The notes: generated by a model from the sequence alone, not told the origin. Shown: positions 47,857 to 56,827, counted from the first letter of the stretch. The stretch is DNA of 64,000 bases from Pseudomonas azerbaijanoccidentalis (GCF_019145495.1 NZ_JAHSTU010000007.1:293270-357269), one strand, 5' to 3'. Made by a program: numbers and translations.

Positions 47857-47888
47857 AAAACCGGGCGGTTTTGAGGCCGCCCGGTTTT
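47857..47888 (-). terminator. Terminator of the PhoH-like gene
   Basis: Perfect 12-base arms AAAACCGGGCGG (47857-47868) and CCGCCCGGTTTT (47877-47888) lie 11 bases past the stop of the minus-strand phoH-like gene, with a T run on that strand. Confidence 0.92.
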
Positions 47889-47898
47889 ACTGATGCTC

Positions 47899-49293
47899 TT
47901 ACAAATGCGATTCGGCGTATTCGGCCAGGATCGAACGTGGCACCCCTTGCAGGGTGATGTGCACCCCGTTCGGGAAGTCCTTGAAGCGTTCAGTGAGGTA
48001 GGTCAGCCCGGAACTGGTCGCGGACAGGTAAGGTGTGTCGATCTGTGCGAGGTTACCCAAGCACACCACTTTGGAACCGGCGCCGGCACGGGTGATGATG
48101 GTTTTCATCTGGTGCGGCGTCAGGTTCTGGCATTCGTCGATCAAAATCAGGCTTTGCTGGAAGCTGCGGCCCCGGATGTAGTTGAGGGATTTGAACTGCA
48201 ACGGCACTTTGCTGAGGATGTAGTCGACGCTGCCATGGGTGCTTTCGTCGTCCATGTGCAAGGCTTCGAGGTTGTCGGTGATGGCGCCCAGCCACGGCTC
48301 CATTTTTTCCGCTTCGGTGCCGGGCAGGAAACCGATCTCCTGGTCCAGACCCTGTACGCTACGGGTGGCAATGATGCGGCGATAACGCTTGCTGACCATG
48401 GTCTGCTCGATGGCAGCGGCCAGCGCCAGAATGGTTTTACCGGAACCGGCGGCGCCGGACAGGTTGACCAGGTGAATGTCCGGATCAAGCAAGGCGTATA
48501 GCGCCAGGCTCTGATAAATGTCACGCGGCTTCAGGCCCCAGGCTTCCTGGTGCAGCAGTGGCTCCTGGTGCAGGTCCAGAATCAGCAGCTTGTCTTCTTC
48601 GATCTCCTTGATCCAGCCGACAAAACCTTGCTCATCAATAATGAACTCGTTGATGTGCACCGCTGGCAGGTTGTCGATCAGTTGCACCTGATGCCAGGTG
48701 CGGCCGTGGTCCTGACGGGTTTCGACCTTGCTCACACGGTCCCAGAAGGAGCCGGTCATGTTGTGATAACCATTGGGCAGCAACGACACGTCGTCGACCA
48801 GTTGGTCGGTGCTGTAGTCCTCGGCCGCGATTCCGCAAGCGCGGGCCTTGAGGCGCATGTTGATGTCTTTGGTAACCAGCACCACGGGCAGTTTTGGATC
48901 GCGTGCGTGCAGGTCGATCAACTGGTTGATGATGATGTTGTCGTTCAGGTGCTCGGGCAGAATGATGTTCGGCTCGGCACGCTTGCTCATCAGAATTGAC
49001 AGCAAGCCCTTCGGCCCGCCCTTGCCCCGCTGGATCGGTACACCCTGCTCAACGTCCTCAGGTGAGGCATCGCCCAGGGTCTTGTCGATCAGCCGGATCG
49101 CCTGGCGGCATTCGGCAGCAACGCTATGATGCCCGCTCTTGAGCTTGTCCAGCTCTTCCAGCACGGTCATCGGGATCGCGACGTGGTGTTCTTCGAAGTT
49201 AAGCAGCGCGTTTGGATCGTGAATCAATACGTTGGTATCGAGTACATAAAGGATTGGCTGGTTGGAAGAAGAGCTACGTCCGTGATCATCCAT
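47899..49293 (-). CDS. PIN-PhoH fusion protein (PhoH2-type ATPase/RNase)
   Basis: A 464-residue protein with an N-terminal PIN nuclease domain (ILYVLDTNVLIHDPNALLNFEEHHVAIPMTVLEELDKLKSG, with the metal-binding Asp) and a C-terminal PhoH P-loop domain (NLSGAAGSGKTILALAAAIEQ; SLILIDECQNLTPHQMKTIITRAGAGSKVVCLGNLAQID). PhoH2 proteins of this architecture are ATP-dependent RNA helicase/RNases. The Walker A and B motifs are intact. Confidence 0.93.
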   Translation of the reverse strand: MDDHGRSSSSNQPILYVLDTNVLIHDPNALLNFEEHHVAIPMTVLEELDKLKSGHHSVAAECRQAIRLIDKTLGDASPEDVEQGVPIQRGKGGPKGLLSILMSKRAEPNIILPEHLNDNIIINQLIDLHARDPKLPVVLVTKDINMRLKARACGIAAEDYSTDQLVDDVSLLPNGYHNMTGSFWDRVSKVETRQDHGRTWHQVQLIDNLPAVHINEFIIDEQGFVGWIKEIEEDKLLILDLHQEPLLHQEAWGLKPRDIYQSLALYALLDPDIHLVNLSGAAGSGKTILALAAAIEQTMVSKRYRRIIATRSVQGLDQEIGFLPGTEAEKMEPWLGAITDNLEALHMDDESTHGSVDYILSKVPLQFKSLNYIRGRSFQQSLILIDECQNLTPHQMKTIITRAGAGSKVVCLGNLAQIDTPYLSATSSGLTYLTERFKDFPNGVHITLQGVPRSILAEYAESHL

Positions 49294-49629
49294 ACTCGGT
49301 CACCTTTGTGGGAGCCATTCGACGCAATACCTTGGCGGTGCTGCGCCTCGAAGTGACTGCCGAATACACCTGCGGGGACTCAAGTGTTCTGCGTACATGC
49401 GGGGTCTTGGAAGACGCCACCTGTGTTGCAGGTTTCGGCGGTCTGTCTTCGTAATACTCCAAAACACATGACAGAAAAAAGCACTTTGACGCTTTTTTGA
49501 AGTTTATTTTGCAGATTGACCAATAGCACTTGGCGGACTGCCATCATGCGTTTACAGTCGGAGATCAACCTGCAAAGAAATCCGTCGAAAAATCGACCCT
49601 CGCCCAATGTTTACGGGCTTTTGCCGTTT
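49294..49629. other. Non-coding region between the phoH-like and deacetylase-like genes
   Basis: This 336-base gap must hold the phoH promoter. It contains an A6-GC/GC-T6 hairpin (49475-49498) that may weakly terminate the minus-strand deacetylase-like gene. Short frames here have no recognisable similarity or ribosome-binding sites, so I see no gene. Confidence 0.4.
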
Positions 49630-50754
49630 TCAGCGAAAGCCGTCCTGACAGTCCTCCCAACCGATCCCGCTTTGCGACGTTTGCGTCATCAGCCAAGGCA
49701 ACGCCGTTTTCACCCCATCCTGCTTCACATTGAAATTGATCACGCCATGACGCCACAGCAGCATCAGGGTCAGCACCCGTTGCGCGCTCTGATTGGCCTT
49801 GAGCTTGCCTGCGCCGTCCTGGGCATCGATGTCCCATAGCGCCACCTGCAAACCCTGAGCCTTGAAGAAACCTTCGGCATCGGAGCGACGCTGGCCATCG
49901 GGCGGGCGAAACAGCGGCACAAAGTTTTCCGGCAGTTTGCCTTTGACCAGCTCGACGCTGCGCCGCACCGAATCCTGCCAGTCCTGCCAGTGGCTGTGGG
50001 AGCGAAACTCCCAGCCCTGCACACCGACGCACTGAGCCGAGTAAGTCGATTGCAGGTTGGCGACCGAGCGCTCCGTGAGGCGGGCCTGAATGTCCTTGCC
50101 GAGCACGAAGAACGTGCCGCTCATGTTGGCCTTGCGCAGGTACTCGCTGACCCACGCAGTGTTATCCGGCAGCGCATTCGCGGCGCTGTCGAACGTCAGC
50201 AAGAACAGTCGGTCGTGCATCGCTTGGCCATTGCGCTCAAAGTCGCCAAAACGATCGACTTCGCTGCTGGTCTGCGGGAACAGCGCAGCCTTGCGCAACT
50301 GCTCGTCCAGGTACTGGCTATGGAACAGACGGCTCGGTTCGGCCCAGCGGATGTAATAGCTGTCTTCGCTGATCTGGAACTTGGCGGCTTGTTCACGCAG
50401 GGTCGGCATGTCCTCGACCAGAAAACAGAAAGACGCATCCTGATCGCAGCTCTGCTGGGCAGCGTTGTAGTTGTCCAGCAAGCGTTGCCACATGCGCTGG
50501 CGAACACGGTTGACCGAATCCAGATTGATCGTGCGCAGGCCCAACCGCTGGGCAAGGCTCGCTTCATCGAGCGACTCGCTGGCCAGCAGCACGCGCGCGA
50601 ACATGAGGATTTCGGCGCGTGAGGCGACGTCGAACAGCGTCGGGTTGCCGAGTTGTTCCGGCCAGGTGCTGCGATCAAGCGTCGCCACATCGCCCGGTGC
50701 CGCCAGGGCACCGAAGCTCAGCAGCCACGCCGTGAATAGAAGAACGATACGCAA
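49630..50754 (-). CDS. Divergent polysaccharide deacetylase-like exported protein
   Basis: A 374-residue protein with a signal peptide (RIVLLFTAWLLSFGALA) and, from about residue 190, a NodB-type fold: LFLLTFDSAANALPDNTAWVSEYLRKANMSGTFFVLG, RSHSHWQDW and FRPPDGQRRSDAEGFF. The metal motifs are altered: TFDS instead of TFDD, and SHSHWQD instead of the usual H-S/T-x-x-H. I start at TTG 50754, 8 bases after GGAG; the GTG at 50787 is the alternative but gives a longer n-region. The substrate and activity are unknown. A triple REP cluster lies upstream. Confidence 0.8.
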   Translation of the reverse strand: MRIVLLFTAWLLSFGALAAPGDVATLDRSTWPEQLGNPTLFDVASRAEILMFARVLLASESLDEASLAQRLGLRTINLDSVNRVRQRMWQRLLDNYNAAQQSCDQDASFCFLVEDMPTLREQAAKFQISEDSYYIRWAEPSRLFHSQYLDEQLRKAALFPQTSSEVDRFGDFERNGQAMHDRLFLLTFDSAANALPDNTAWVSEYLRKANMSGTFFVLGKDIQARLTERSVANLQSTYSAQCVGVQGWEFRSHSHWQDWQDSVRRSVELVKGKLPENFVPLFRPPDGQRRSDAEGFFKAQGLQVALWDIDAQDGAGKLKANQSAQRVLTLMLLWRHGVINFNVKQDGVKTALPWLMTQTSQSGIGWEDCQDGFR

Positions 50755-50804
50755 TGGGATGTCTCCATAACAAAACCCGCGCGGCACTATATCGCGGGAA
50801 GATC

Positions 50805-50966
50805 AAAAGATCGCAGCCTCGCGTTGCTCGACAGCTCCTACAGGGATTGAGATCCACCTGTAGGAGCTGTCGAGCAACGCGAGGCTGCGATCTTTTCGAA
50901 TTCATCCCATTTTTTACGCCAACTCAGTCCTGTAGGAGCTGCCGAGCAACGCGAGGCTGCGATCTT
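50805..50966. repeat. Triple REP cluster with perfect 38-base inverted arms
   Basis: Arms at 50805-50842 and 50859-50896 are perfect inverted copies over all 38 bases. A third copy (50931-50966) repeats the second in direct orientation with one change. The sub-variant core GAGCAACGCGAGGC differs from the other REPs of the window. Confidence 0.93.
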
Positions 50967-51061
50967 GTCCCATGACACCACCGATCACCTATTACCCCTA
51001 TAGCTGGAGTCAACACGAACAACCCCCTAGAATCGCCGCCACGATTAAAGGAGACGACTTC

Positions 51062-51841
51062 ATGCTGATGGTGATTTCCCCCGCCAAGACCCTCGACTAC
51101 GAAACACCGCCGGCGACGCAGCGCTTTACCCAGCCGCAGTACCTGGATCACTCACAGGAACTGATCATGCAGTTGCGCGACCTGACGCCGGCGCAGATCA
51201 GTGAGTTGATGCACGTCTCCGACAAGATTGGCGGGCTCAATGCCGCGCGTTTCGGCAGCTGGACGCCGGCCTTCACCCCGGAAAACGCCAAGCAGGCTCT
51301 GCTGGCGTTCAAGGGTGACGTGTACACCGGCCTGAATGCGCAAACCTTCAGCGAAGCCGATTTCGATTACGCCCAGCAACACCTGCGCATGCTGTCGGGC
51401 CTTTATGGCCTGCTGCGCCCACTGGACCTGATGCAACCGTATCGACTGGAAATGGGCACCAAACTGGCCAATGCCCGCGGCAAGGACCTGTACGCCTTCT
51501 GGGGCACGCGCATCAGTGAATGGCTGAATGAAGCCCTGGCCGACCAGGGTGACGACGTGCTGCTCAACCTCGCGTCCAATGAGTATTTCTCGGCGGTCAA
51601 ACGCAACGCCCTGAACGCACGCATCATCAACACCGAGTTCAAGGACCTGAAAAACGGTCAGTACAAGATCATCAGTTTCTACGCGAAAAAGGCCCGGGGC
51701 ATGATGAGCCGTTTCGTGATCGAGGAACGCATCAACGACCCGGCCGCCCTCAAACAGTTCGATGTGCAGGGCTATCGTTTCAGTGCCGAGCAGTCGAAAC
51801 CGGACAGTCTGGTGTTCCTGCGCGATCATGCACCGGAGTGA
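51062..51841 (+). CDS. yaaA: Peroxide stress protein YaaA
   Basis: YaaA (DUF328) limits free iron and so reduces Fenton damage during peroxide stress; the structure is a DNA-binding-like fold. The 259-residue protein has MLMVISPAKTLDYETPP, TFSEADFDYAQQHLRMLSGLYGLLRPLDLMQPYRLEMG, and IISFYAKKARGMMSRFVIEERI, all conserved. AAAGGAG lies 7 bases before ATG 51062. It is followed by a hairpin and the alginate leader. Confidence 0.95.
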   Translation: MLMVISPAKTLDYETPPATQRFTQPQYLDHSQELIMQLRDLTPAQISELMHVSDKIGGLNAARFGSWTPAFTPENAKQALLAFKGDVYTGLNAQTFSEADFDYAQQHLRMLSGLYGLLRPLDLMQPYRLEMGTKLANARGKDLYAFWGTRISEWLNEALADQGDDVLLNLASNEYFSAVKRNALNARIINTEFKDLKNGQYKIISFYAKKARGMMSRFVIEERINDPAALKQFDVQGYRFSAEQSKPDSLVFLRDHAPE

Positions 51842-51846
51842 TGCAA

Positions 51847-51884
51847 CAGGGCCGCGTACGAAGGTAAACCTCTCGTGCGCGGCC
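51847..51884 (+). terminator. Hairpin after yaaA
   Basis: GGGCCGCG-TACGA (starting 51846) pairs with TCGTG-CGCGGCCC (ending 51884) over 13 bases with one G:U wobble. No T run follows, so it is a weaker terminator candidate. Confidence 0.55.
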
Positions 51885-52650
51885 CATTGATCGTCCTACA
51901 ATTCCCCCTTCAAATCGCCAGCCTTTTGGCGCCAAAAAACCATCGATCATTTTTCTAACTTTAGTTTCACTCGACTGCAATCATTTTTTTGCGTAGTGGC
52001 ACTGACTTTTTTTAACAGTAGTGGCAAAAAAATATCCCTCCCGATGATTCGCCTATATATAAAGGGCGAAACGGCAAGTGCTATCAATATGAGAGCAGTG
52101 CCATCTTTCTCAATATTTCAAAAAATTTCAGATTTCGCGATGGGCGGACCGGAACTATGTCCAAATGCACCGCTCATACCACCGGTAACGATTCTCGCCG
52201 AACATGTACGAGATAACTTACGCAGAGAAGTGATTCATGTAGCGAAGTTGTAATACTAACTTGCGCTGATTAATCCCTGATTTGGGCAATACCGAACGGA
52301 CAGGAGATAACGCATCAATACTATCCCCTACAAGGCCATGGCCGCGCCCCTATAAACGTGCTCACCCGAGCACCCAACCGCTTGATCTACGGGCCTTACG
52401 CCTGCGATTAAGCGCGCAGAACCAGTGCACGAACATTCTCTGAACAGAGGATCGGCTGCATAACAGGGCACGTCATAACAACAAGGCCTAGTTGCGCACA
52501 CCTTGAGTGCACTTATTTAGACACTCGGAACTTATATGCCAGCACACGGCAATGTCGCGCCTGTAAGCCGCACTTCCGAGTGCACTATGACCGCTGAACA
52601 CCATTAACTCCGGCCATCTAATGGCTTGATAAAACACAGAGGTAATTGCG
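51885..52650. other. Long alginate-operon leader
   Basis: About 770 non-coding bases precede algD. The first 250 are notably AT-rich compared with the rest of the window and contain a direct repeat of GTAGTGGCA (51993-52001 and 52018-52026). A core CCGTTCG resembling an AlgR box lies on the minus strand near 52292-52300. The P. aeruginosa algD promoter also has a long regulatory region bound by AlgR, AmrZ, AlgB and others. I see no protein-coding frame with support. Confidence 0.6.
52152..52178 (+). promoter_or_regulatory. Candidate AlgU (sigma-22) promoter of the alginate operon
   Basis: GAACTA (52152-52157) and TCATA (52174-52178) are exactly 16 bases apart, close to the AlgU consensus GAACTT-N16/17-TCnnA. 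It would start transcription near 52185 and leave an untranslated leader of about 465 bases, similar in scale to the algD leader of P. aeruginosa. The call is by eye. Confidence 0.5.
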
Positions 52651-53967
52651 ATGCGCATCAGCATATTTGGTTTGGGTTACGTTGGCGCAGTATGTGCCGG
52701 TTGCCTGTCTGCACGAGGCCATGACGTCGTTGGCGTCGATGTGGCCAAAGACAAGATCGATATGATCAACGCCGGCAAATCGCCAATCGTTGAACCCGGC
52801 CTGGGCGAACTTCTGGCGCAAGGTATCCAGACCGGCCGCCTGCGTGGCACCACCAACTTCGCCGAGGCGATTCGCGACACCGACCTGTCGATGATCTGCG
52901 TCGGCACGCCGAGCAAGAAGAACGGCGACCTGGAACTGAACTACATCGAAGCCGTGTGCCGCGAAATCGGTTTTGTCCTGCGTGACAAATCCACTCGCCA
53001 CACCATCGTGGTTCGCAGCACCGTGCTGCCGGGTACGGTCGCAAACGTTGTCATCCCGATTCTCGAAGATTGCTCCGGCAAGAAGGCCGGTGTTGATTTC
53101 GGCGTCGCCGTAAACCCTGAGTTCCTGCGCGAAAGCACCGCCATCGCCGACTACGACCTGCCGCCGATGACCGTCATCGGTGAGTTCGACAAAGCTTCGG
53201 GCGACGTTCTGCAATCGCTGTACGAAGAACTCGACGCGCCGATCATCCGCAAGGACATCGCCGTTGCCGAGATGATCAAGTACACCTGCAACGTCTGGCA
53301 CGCCACCAAGGTGACCTTCGCCAACGAGATCGGCAACATCGCCAAGGCTGTCGGCGTCGATGGTCGTGAAGTGATGGACGTGGTCTGCCAGGACAAGACC
53401 CTCAACCTGTCCCAGTACTACATGCGCCCGGGCTTCGCCTTCGGCGGTTCGTGCCTGCCCAAAGACGTGCGTGCCCTGACCTACCGCGCAGGTTCGCTGG
53501 ACGTGGAAGCGCCGCTGCTCAACTCGCTGATGCGCAGCAACGAATCCCAGGTGCAGAACGCCTTCGACATCGTTGAAAGCCACGACAAACGCAAAGTCGC
53601 CCTGCTGGGCCTGAGCTTCAAGGCCGGCACCGACGACCTGCGCGAAAGCCCGCTGGTTGACCTCGCGGAAATGCTGATCGGCAAGGGCTACGACCTGAGC
53701 ATCTACGACAGCAACGTCGAGTACGCCCGTGTCCACGGTGCGAACAAAGATTACATCGAGTCGAAAATCCCTCACGTCTCATCCTTGCTCAACGCCGACT
53801 TCGACGACGTGATCAACAACTCCGACGTGATCATCCTGGGCAACCGTGACGAGAAATTCCGTGCCTTGGTGAAGGACGTCCCGCACGGCAAGCAAGTGAT
53901 CGACCTGGTGGGCTTCATGTCCAAGGCGACCAACGCCACTGCCCGTACCGAAGGTATCTGCTGGTAA
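52651..53967 (+). CDS. algD: GDP-mannose 6-dehydrogenase AlgD
   Basis: AlgD oxidises GDP-mannose to GDP-mannuronate with two NAD+, the committing step of alginate synthesis. The 438-residue protein has MRISIFGLGYVGAVCAGCLSARGHDVVGVDV (NAD site), a central helix with EMIKYTCNVWHATKVTFANEIG, the catalytic Cys in FAFGGSCLPKDVRALTYRA, and a C-terminal UDPGDH domain (GLSFKAGTDDLRESPLVDLAEML). AGGTAATTGCG precedes the ATG. It is the first gene of the operon. Confidence 0.98.
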   Translation: MRISIFGLGYVGAVCAGCLSARGHDVVGVDVAKDKIDMINAGKSPIVEPGLGELLAQGIQTGRLRGTTNFAEAIRDTDLSMICVGTPSKKNGDLELNYIEAVCREIGFVLRDKSTRHTIVVRSTVLPGTVANVVIPILEDCSGKKAGVDFGVAVNPEFLRESTAIADYDLPPMTVIGEFDKASGDVLQSLYEELDAPIIRKDIAVAEMIKYTCNVWHATKVTFANEIGNIAKAVGVDGREVMDVVCQDKTLNLSQYYMRPGFAFGGSCLPKDVRALTYRAGSLDVEAPLLNSLMRSNESQVQNAFDIVESHDKRKVALLGLSFKAGTDDLRESPLVDLAEMLIGKGYDLSIYDSNVEYARVHGANKDYIESKIPHVSSLLNADFDDVINNSDVIILGNRDEKFRALVKDVPHGKQVIDLVGFMSKATNATARTEGICW

Positions 53968-53976
53968 CCACGGTTC

Positions 53977-54062
53977 CGTAGGAGCTGGCGAAGCCTGCGA
54001 TCTTCTGGCGTCTTCACCGACGCCAGAGATCAAAAGATCGCAGCCTGCGGCAGCTCCTACGG
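53977..54062. repeat. REP inverted pair inside the alginate operon (algD/alg8 gap)
   Basis: Arms at 53977-54004 and 54032-54062 carry CCGTAGGAGCTG cores in opposite orientation. An extra perfect hairpin CTGGCGTC/GACGCCAG (54005-54012, 54019-54026) fills the centre. The element occupies most of the 150-base gap between two cotranscribed genes. Confidence 0.87.
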
Positions 54063-54125
54063 GCTGCTTTCTACGCCTGCCTTAACCCATTCGGGCCTCG
54101 CCCGAGATCGAGACGGATGCAGATT

Positions 54126-55607
54126 ATGCACAGGCTAAAGCACGGCCTACTTCAGGCCGCCGGTTGGCTGTTTTATCTAAGTTTACTGATGGGCATCGCC
54201 ATGGCGTTGCCTGTGTCCACGTTCGACTCCGAGTCGAAGGACTTCATTTTCCTGATCGGTATCGTCGGTATCTGGCGCTATTCGATGGGCGCCACGCACT
54301 TCCTGCGCGGCATGCTGTTTCTGTACGTGGTCTACCCGCACCTGCGGCGCAAAGTGCGCAAGCTGGGTAAAGCGGCGGACCCGTCCCACGTGTTCCTGAT
54401 GGTCACCAGTTTCCGTATCGATGCCCTGACCACCGCACAGGTCTACAGCTCGGTAATCCGTGAAGCGATCGACTGTGGCCTGCCGACCACCATGGTCTGC
54501 TCCATCGTCGAAATGTCCGATGAGCTGCTGGTGAAAAGCCTGTGGAAGCGGATGAATCCGCCATCACGCGTGAAGCTCGACTTCGTGCGCATTCCCGGCA
54601 CCGGCAAACGCGATGGCCTGGCCTACGGCTTCCGCGCCATCTCCCGTCACTTGCCGGATGACCGCGCGGTGGTCGCCGTGATCGATGGCGACACCGTCCT
54701 CGGCGAAGGCGTCGTGCGCAAGACCGTGCCGTGGTTCCAGCTGTTCGGCAACGTCGGCGGCCTGACCACCAACGAGTTCTGCGAAGTGCGCGGCGGCTAC
54801 ATCATGAGCGAATGGCACAAGCTGCGTTTCGCCCAGCGTCACATCAACATGTGCTCGATGGCCTTGTCCAAGCGCGTACTGACCATGACCGGGCGCATGT
54901 CGGTGTTCCGTGCCACCGTGGTCACCAACCCGGAATTCATCGCCGACGTGGAAAGCGACTCGCTGCAACACTGGCGCCTGGGTCGTTTCAAGTTCCTGAC
55001 CGGCGACGACAAATCGAGCTGGTTCAGCCTGATGCGCCTGGGTTACGACACGTTCTACGTGCCTGATGCCGCGATCAACACTGTCGAGCATCCACCGGAA
55101 AAGAGCTTCATCAAGGCCAGTCGCAAACTGATGTTCCGCTGGTACGGCAACAACCTGCGGCAGAACTCGCGTGCACTGGGCCTGGGCGTGAAACGCCTTG
55201 GCGCCTTCACCTCGGTGGTGCTGTTCGATCAGCGCGTCTCGATGTGGACCTCGCTGCTGGGCCTGACTGTCGCGATCATCGCCAGCTTCAAGTACGGCAC
55301 CGCGTTCATCCTCGTGTACCTGCTGTGGATCGGCATCACCCGCCTGATCCTGACCCTGCTGCTGTCCTGCTCGGGTCACCGGATCGGCCCGGCCTACCCG
55401 GCGATTCTCTATTACAACCAGATCGTCGGCGCGCTGGTGAAGATCTACGTGTTCTTCCGCCTCGACCAACAATCCTGGACTCGCCAACCCACTTCCCTGA
55501 CCCGTGATCTCGCCAGCTTTCAACGTTGGTTCAACACCTGGTCGTCTCGGACCATGACCTTCTCCGCCGGCAGCATTTTTGTCGCCGTGCTGCTGATGAT
55601 GGTCTGA
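54126..55607 (+). CDS. alg8: Alginate polymerase glycosyltransferase Alg8
   Basis: Alg8 is the family 2 glycosyltransferase that polymerises mannuronate from GDP-mannuronate in the inner membrane. The protein of about 493 residues has N-terminal helices, the catalytic domain with VVAVIDGDTVLG (DxD metal site) and ESDSLQHWRLGRFKFLTGDDKSSWFSLMRLGYDTFYVPDA, and C-terminal helices. I prefer ATG 54126 (MHRLKHGLLQAAGWL), aligned with P. aeruginosa Alg8; ATG 54117 adds three residues. It needs Alg44 and c-di-GMP for activity. Confidence 0.97.
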   Translation: MHRLKHGLLQAAGWLFYLSLLMGIAMALPVSTFDSESKDFIFLIGIVGIWRYSMGATHFLRGMLFLYVVYPHLRRKVRKLGKAADPSHVFLMVTSFRIDALTTAQVYSSVIREAIDCGLPTTMVCSIVEMSDELLVKSLWKRMNPPSRVKLDFVRIPGTGKRDGLAYGFRAISRHLPDDRAVVAVIDGDTVLGEGVVRKTVPWFQLFGNVGGLTTNEFCEVRGGYIMSEWHKLRFAQRHINMCSMALSKRVLTMTGRMSVFRATVVTNPEFIADVESDSLQHWRLGRFKFLTGDDKSSWFSLMRLGYDTFYVPDAAINTVEHPPEKSFIKASRKLMFRWYGNNLRQNSRALGLGVKRLGAFTSVVLFDQRVSMWTSLLGLTVAIIASFKYGTAFILVYLLWIGITRLILTLLLSCSGHRIGPAYPAILYYNQIVGALVKIYVFFRLDQQSWTRQPTSLTRDLASFQRWFNTWSSRTMTFSAGSIFVAVLLMMV

Positions 55608-55642
55608 CCCGCCCCTATTGAATTAACAAGGAAATCGCCCCT

Positions 55643-56812
55643 ATGAATACCGCCGTCAACGCCAACGTAGTCCATGAATCCGAAGCCCAGCGTCAACACG
55701 CCCGAGTAAAAATCCCGGCCAAGCTGCGTTTCTTCGGTCCCGACCGCACGCCGGTCGAAGCCCGGGTCATCGACCTGTCGGCCGGTGGCCTGGCGTTCAA
55801 CGCCGGTCAGTTGCCGCTCAAAGAGGGCGATGTGTACAAGGCTCGCCTGCAATTCGTGATCGACAACCTTGGCCTGGCCATGGACGTCGAACTGCAGGTG
55901 CGCTCGTTCGATCGCCAGACCGGCCGCGCCGGTTGCCAGTTCCAGAACCTGGAACCACAAGACATCTCGACCCTGCGCCACCTGATCACTTCGCACCTGG
56001 CCGGCGACCTCGTCAGCATTGGTGAAATGTTGGCGACGCTGCAGCGCGATAACTTCACCAAGGCGCGCAAGAACAAGGACGGCGGCCACGGCATGAGCGC
56101 GTTCGGTCGCATGAAAGCCGTGACCTTCAGCATCGGTATTTTCATCGTTGGCCTGGCGGCCTTCGGTTTCATCTTCAAGTCGGTGTACGGCATGTACTTC
56201 GTCAGCCACGCCCAGGCCGGTCTGGTCAGCGTGCCGGGCGTGAACATCACCATGCCCCGTGATGGCACCGTCCAGAGCCTGGTGAAAGGCGACGGCGTGG
56301 CCGCCAAAGGCGCACCGCTGGCGACGTTCAGCACCAGCATGCTCGACGTGCTCAAGGGTCACCTGGAAGACGATCAACTGTCGCCTGCCAAAGTTGAAGA
56401 ACTGTTCGGCAAGCAAATGACCGGCACCCTGACCTCGCCGTGCGATTGCACCGTGGCCCAGCAAATGGTCGCCAACGGTCAGTACGCCAGCAAGGGCGAC
56501 GTGATCTTCCAACTGGTGCCGCGCAACACCGAAGCCAACGTTGAAGCGCGCTTCTCCTATCGCCAGTTCGGCGACGTGCTGCCAGGCACCGCCGTGCGCT
56601 TCCAGATCGCCGGTGAAGACAAAACCCGCACCGGCAAAATCGTCAACAGCACCAGCCTGAAAAGCGCCGACCTGTCTTCCGACATCCGCGTGCTGATCCA
56701 GCCTGACGAAGCCCTGGACAGCACCCTCGCCGGTCGTCCGGTGGAAGTGAACAGCGACCGCGGTCCGAACCTGAACTGGCTGATCGACAAAGCCATGGCT
56801 GCTGGTCTGTAA
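55643..56812 (+). CDS. alg44: Alginate co-polymerase Alg44 (PilZ c-di-GMP receptor)
   Basis: Alg44 activates Alg8 when c-di-GMP binds its PilZ domain. The 389-residue protein has the PilZ motifs RQHAR (Arg17 and Arg21) and DLSAGG (Asp44, Ser46), the residues known to bind c-di-GMP in P. aeruginosa. A transmembrane helix follows near residue 160 (VTFSIGIFIVGLAAFGFIF), then a periplasmic membrane-fusion-like region with GTLTSPCDCTVAQQMVANGQYASKGDVIFQLV. It lies 35 bases after alg8. Confidence 0.97.
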   Translation: MNTAVNANVVHESEAQRQHARVKIPAKLRFFGPDRTPVEARVIDLSAGGLAFNAGQLPLKEGDVYKARLQFVIDNLGLAMDVELQVRSFDRQTGRAGCQFQNLEPQDISTLRHLITSHLAGDLVSIGEMLATLQRDNFTKARKNKDGGHGMSAFGRMKAVTFSIGIFIVGLAAFGFIFKSVYGMYFVSHAQAGLVSVPGVNITMPRDGTVQSLVKGDGVAAKGAPLATFSTSMLDVLKGHLEDDQLSPAKVEELFGKQMTGTLTSPCDCTVAQQMVANGQYASKGDVIFQLVPRNTEANVEARFSYRQFGDVLPGTAVRFQIAGEDKTRTGKIVNSTSLKSADLSSDIRVLIQPDEALDSTLAGRPVEVNSDRGPNLNWLIDKAMAAGL

Positions 56813-56827
56813 CCGGAGGACATGCCC

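Noticed and set aside
49380..49607. 75-codon minus-strand frame between the phoH-like and deacetylase-like genes
   Set aside because: It has no clear ribosome-binding site, no recognisable similarity, and a composition unlike neighbouring proteins; it overlaps the likely phoH promoter region.
50805..50966. CRISPR-like array
   Set aside because: Three related copies occur, but two are inverted and the spacing is unequal; they match the REP family seen throughout the window.
52528..52555. GAACTT upstream of algD as the AlgU -35 box
   Set aside because: The hexamer is perfect, but 16 bases downstream the sequence is CAATG and no TCnnA occurs at 16 or 17 bases spacing. The 52152 candidate fits both boxes better.
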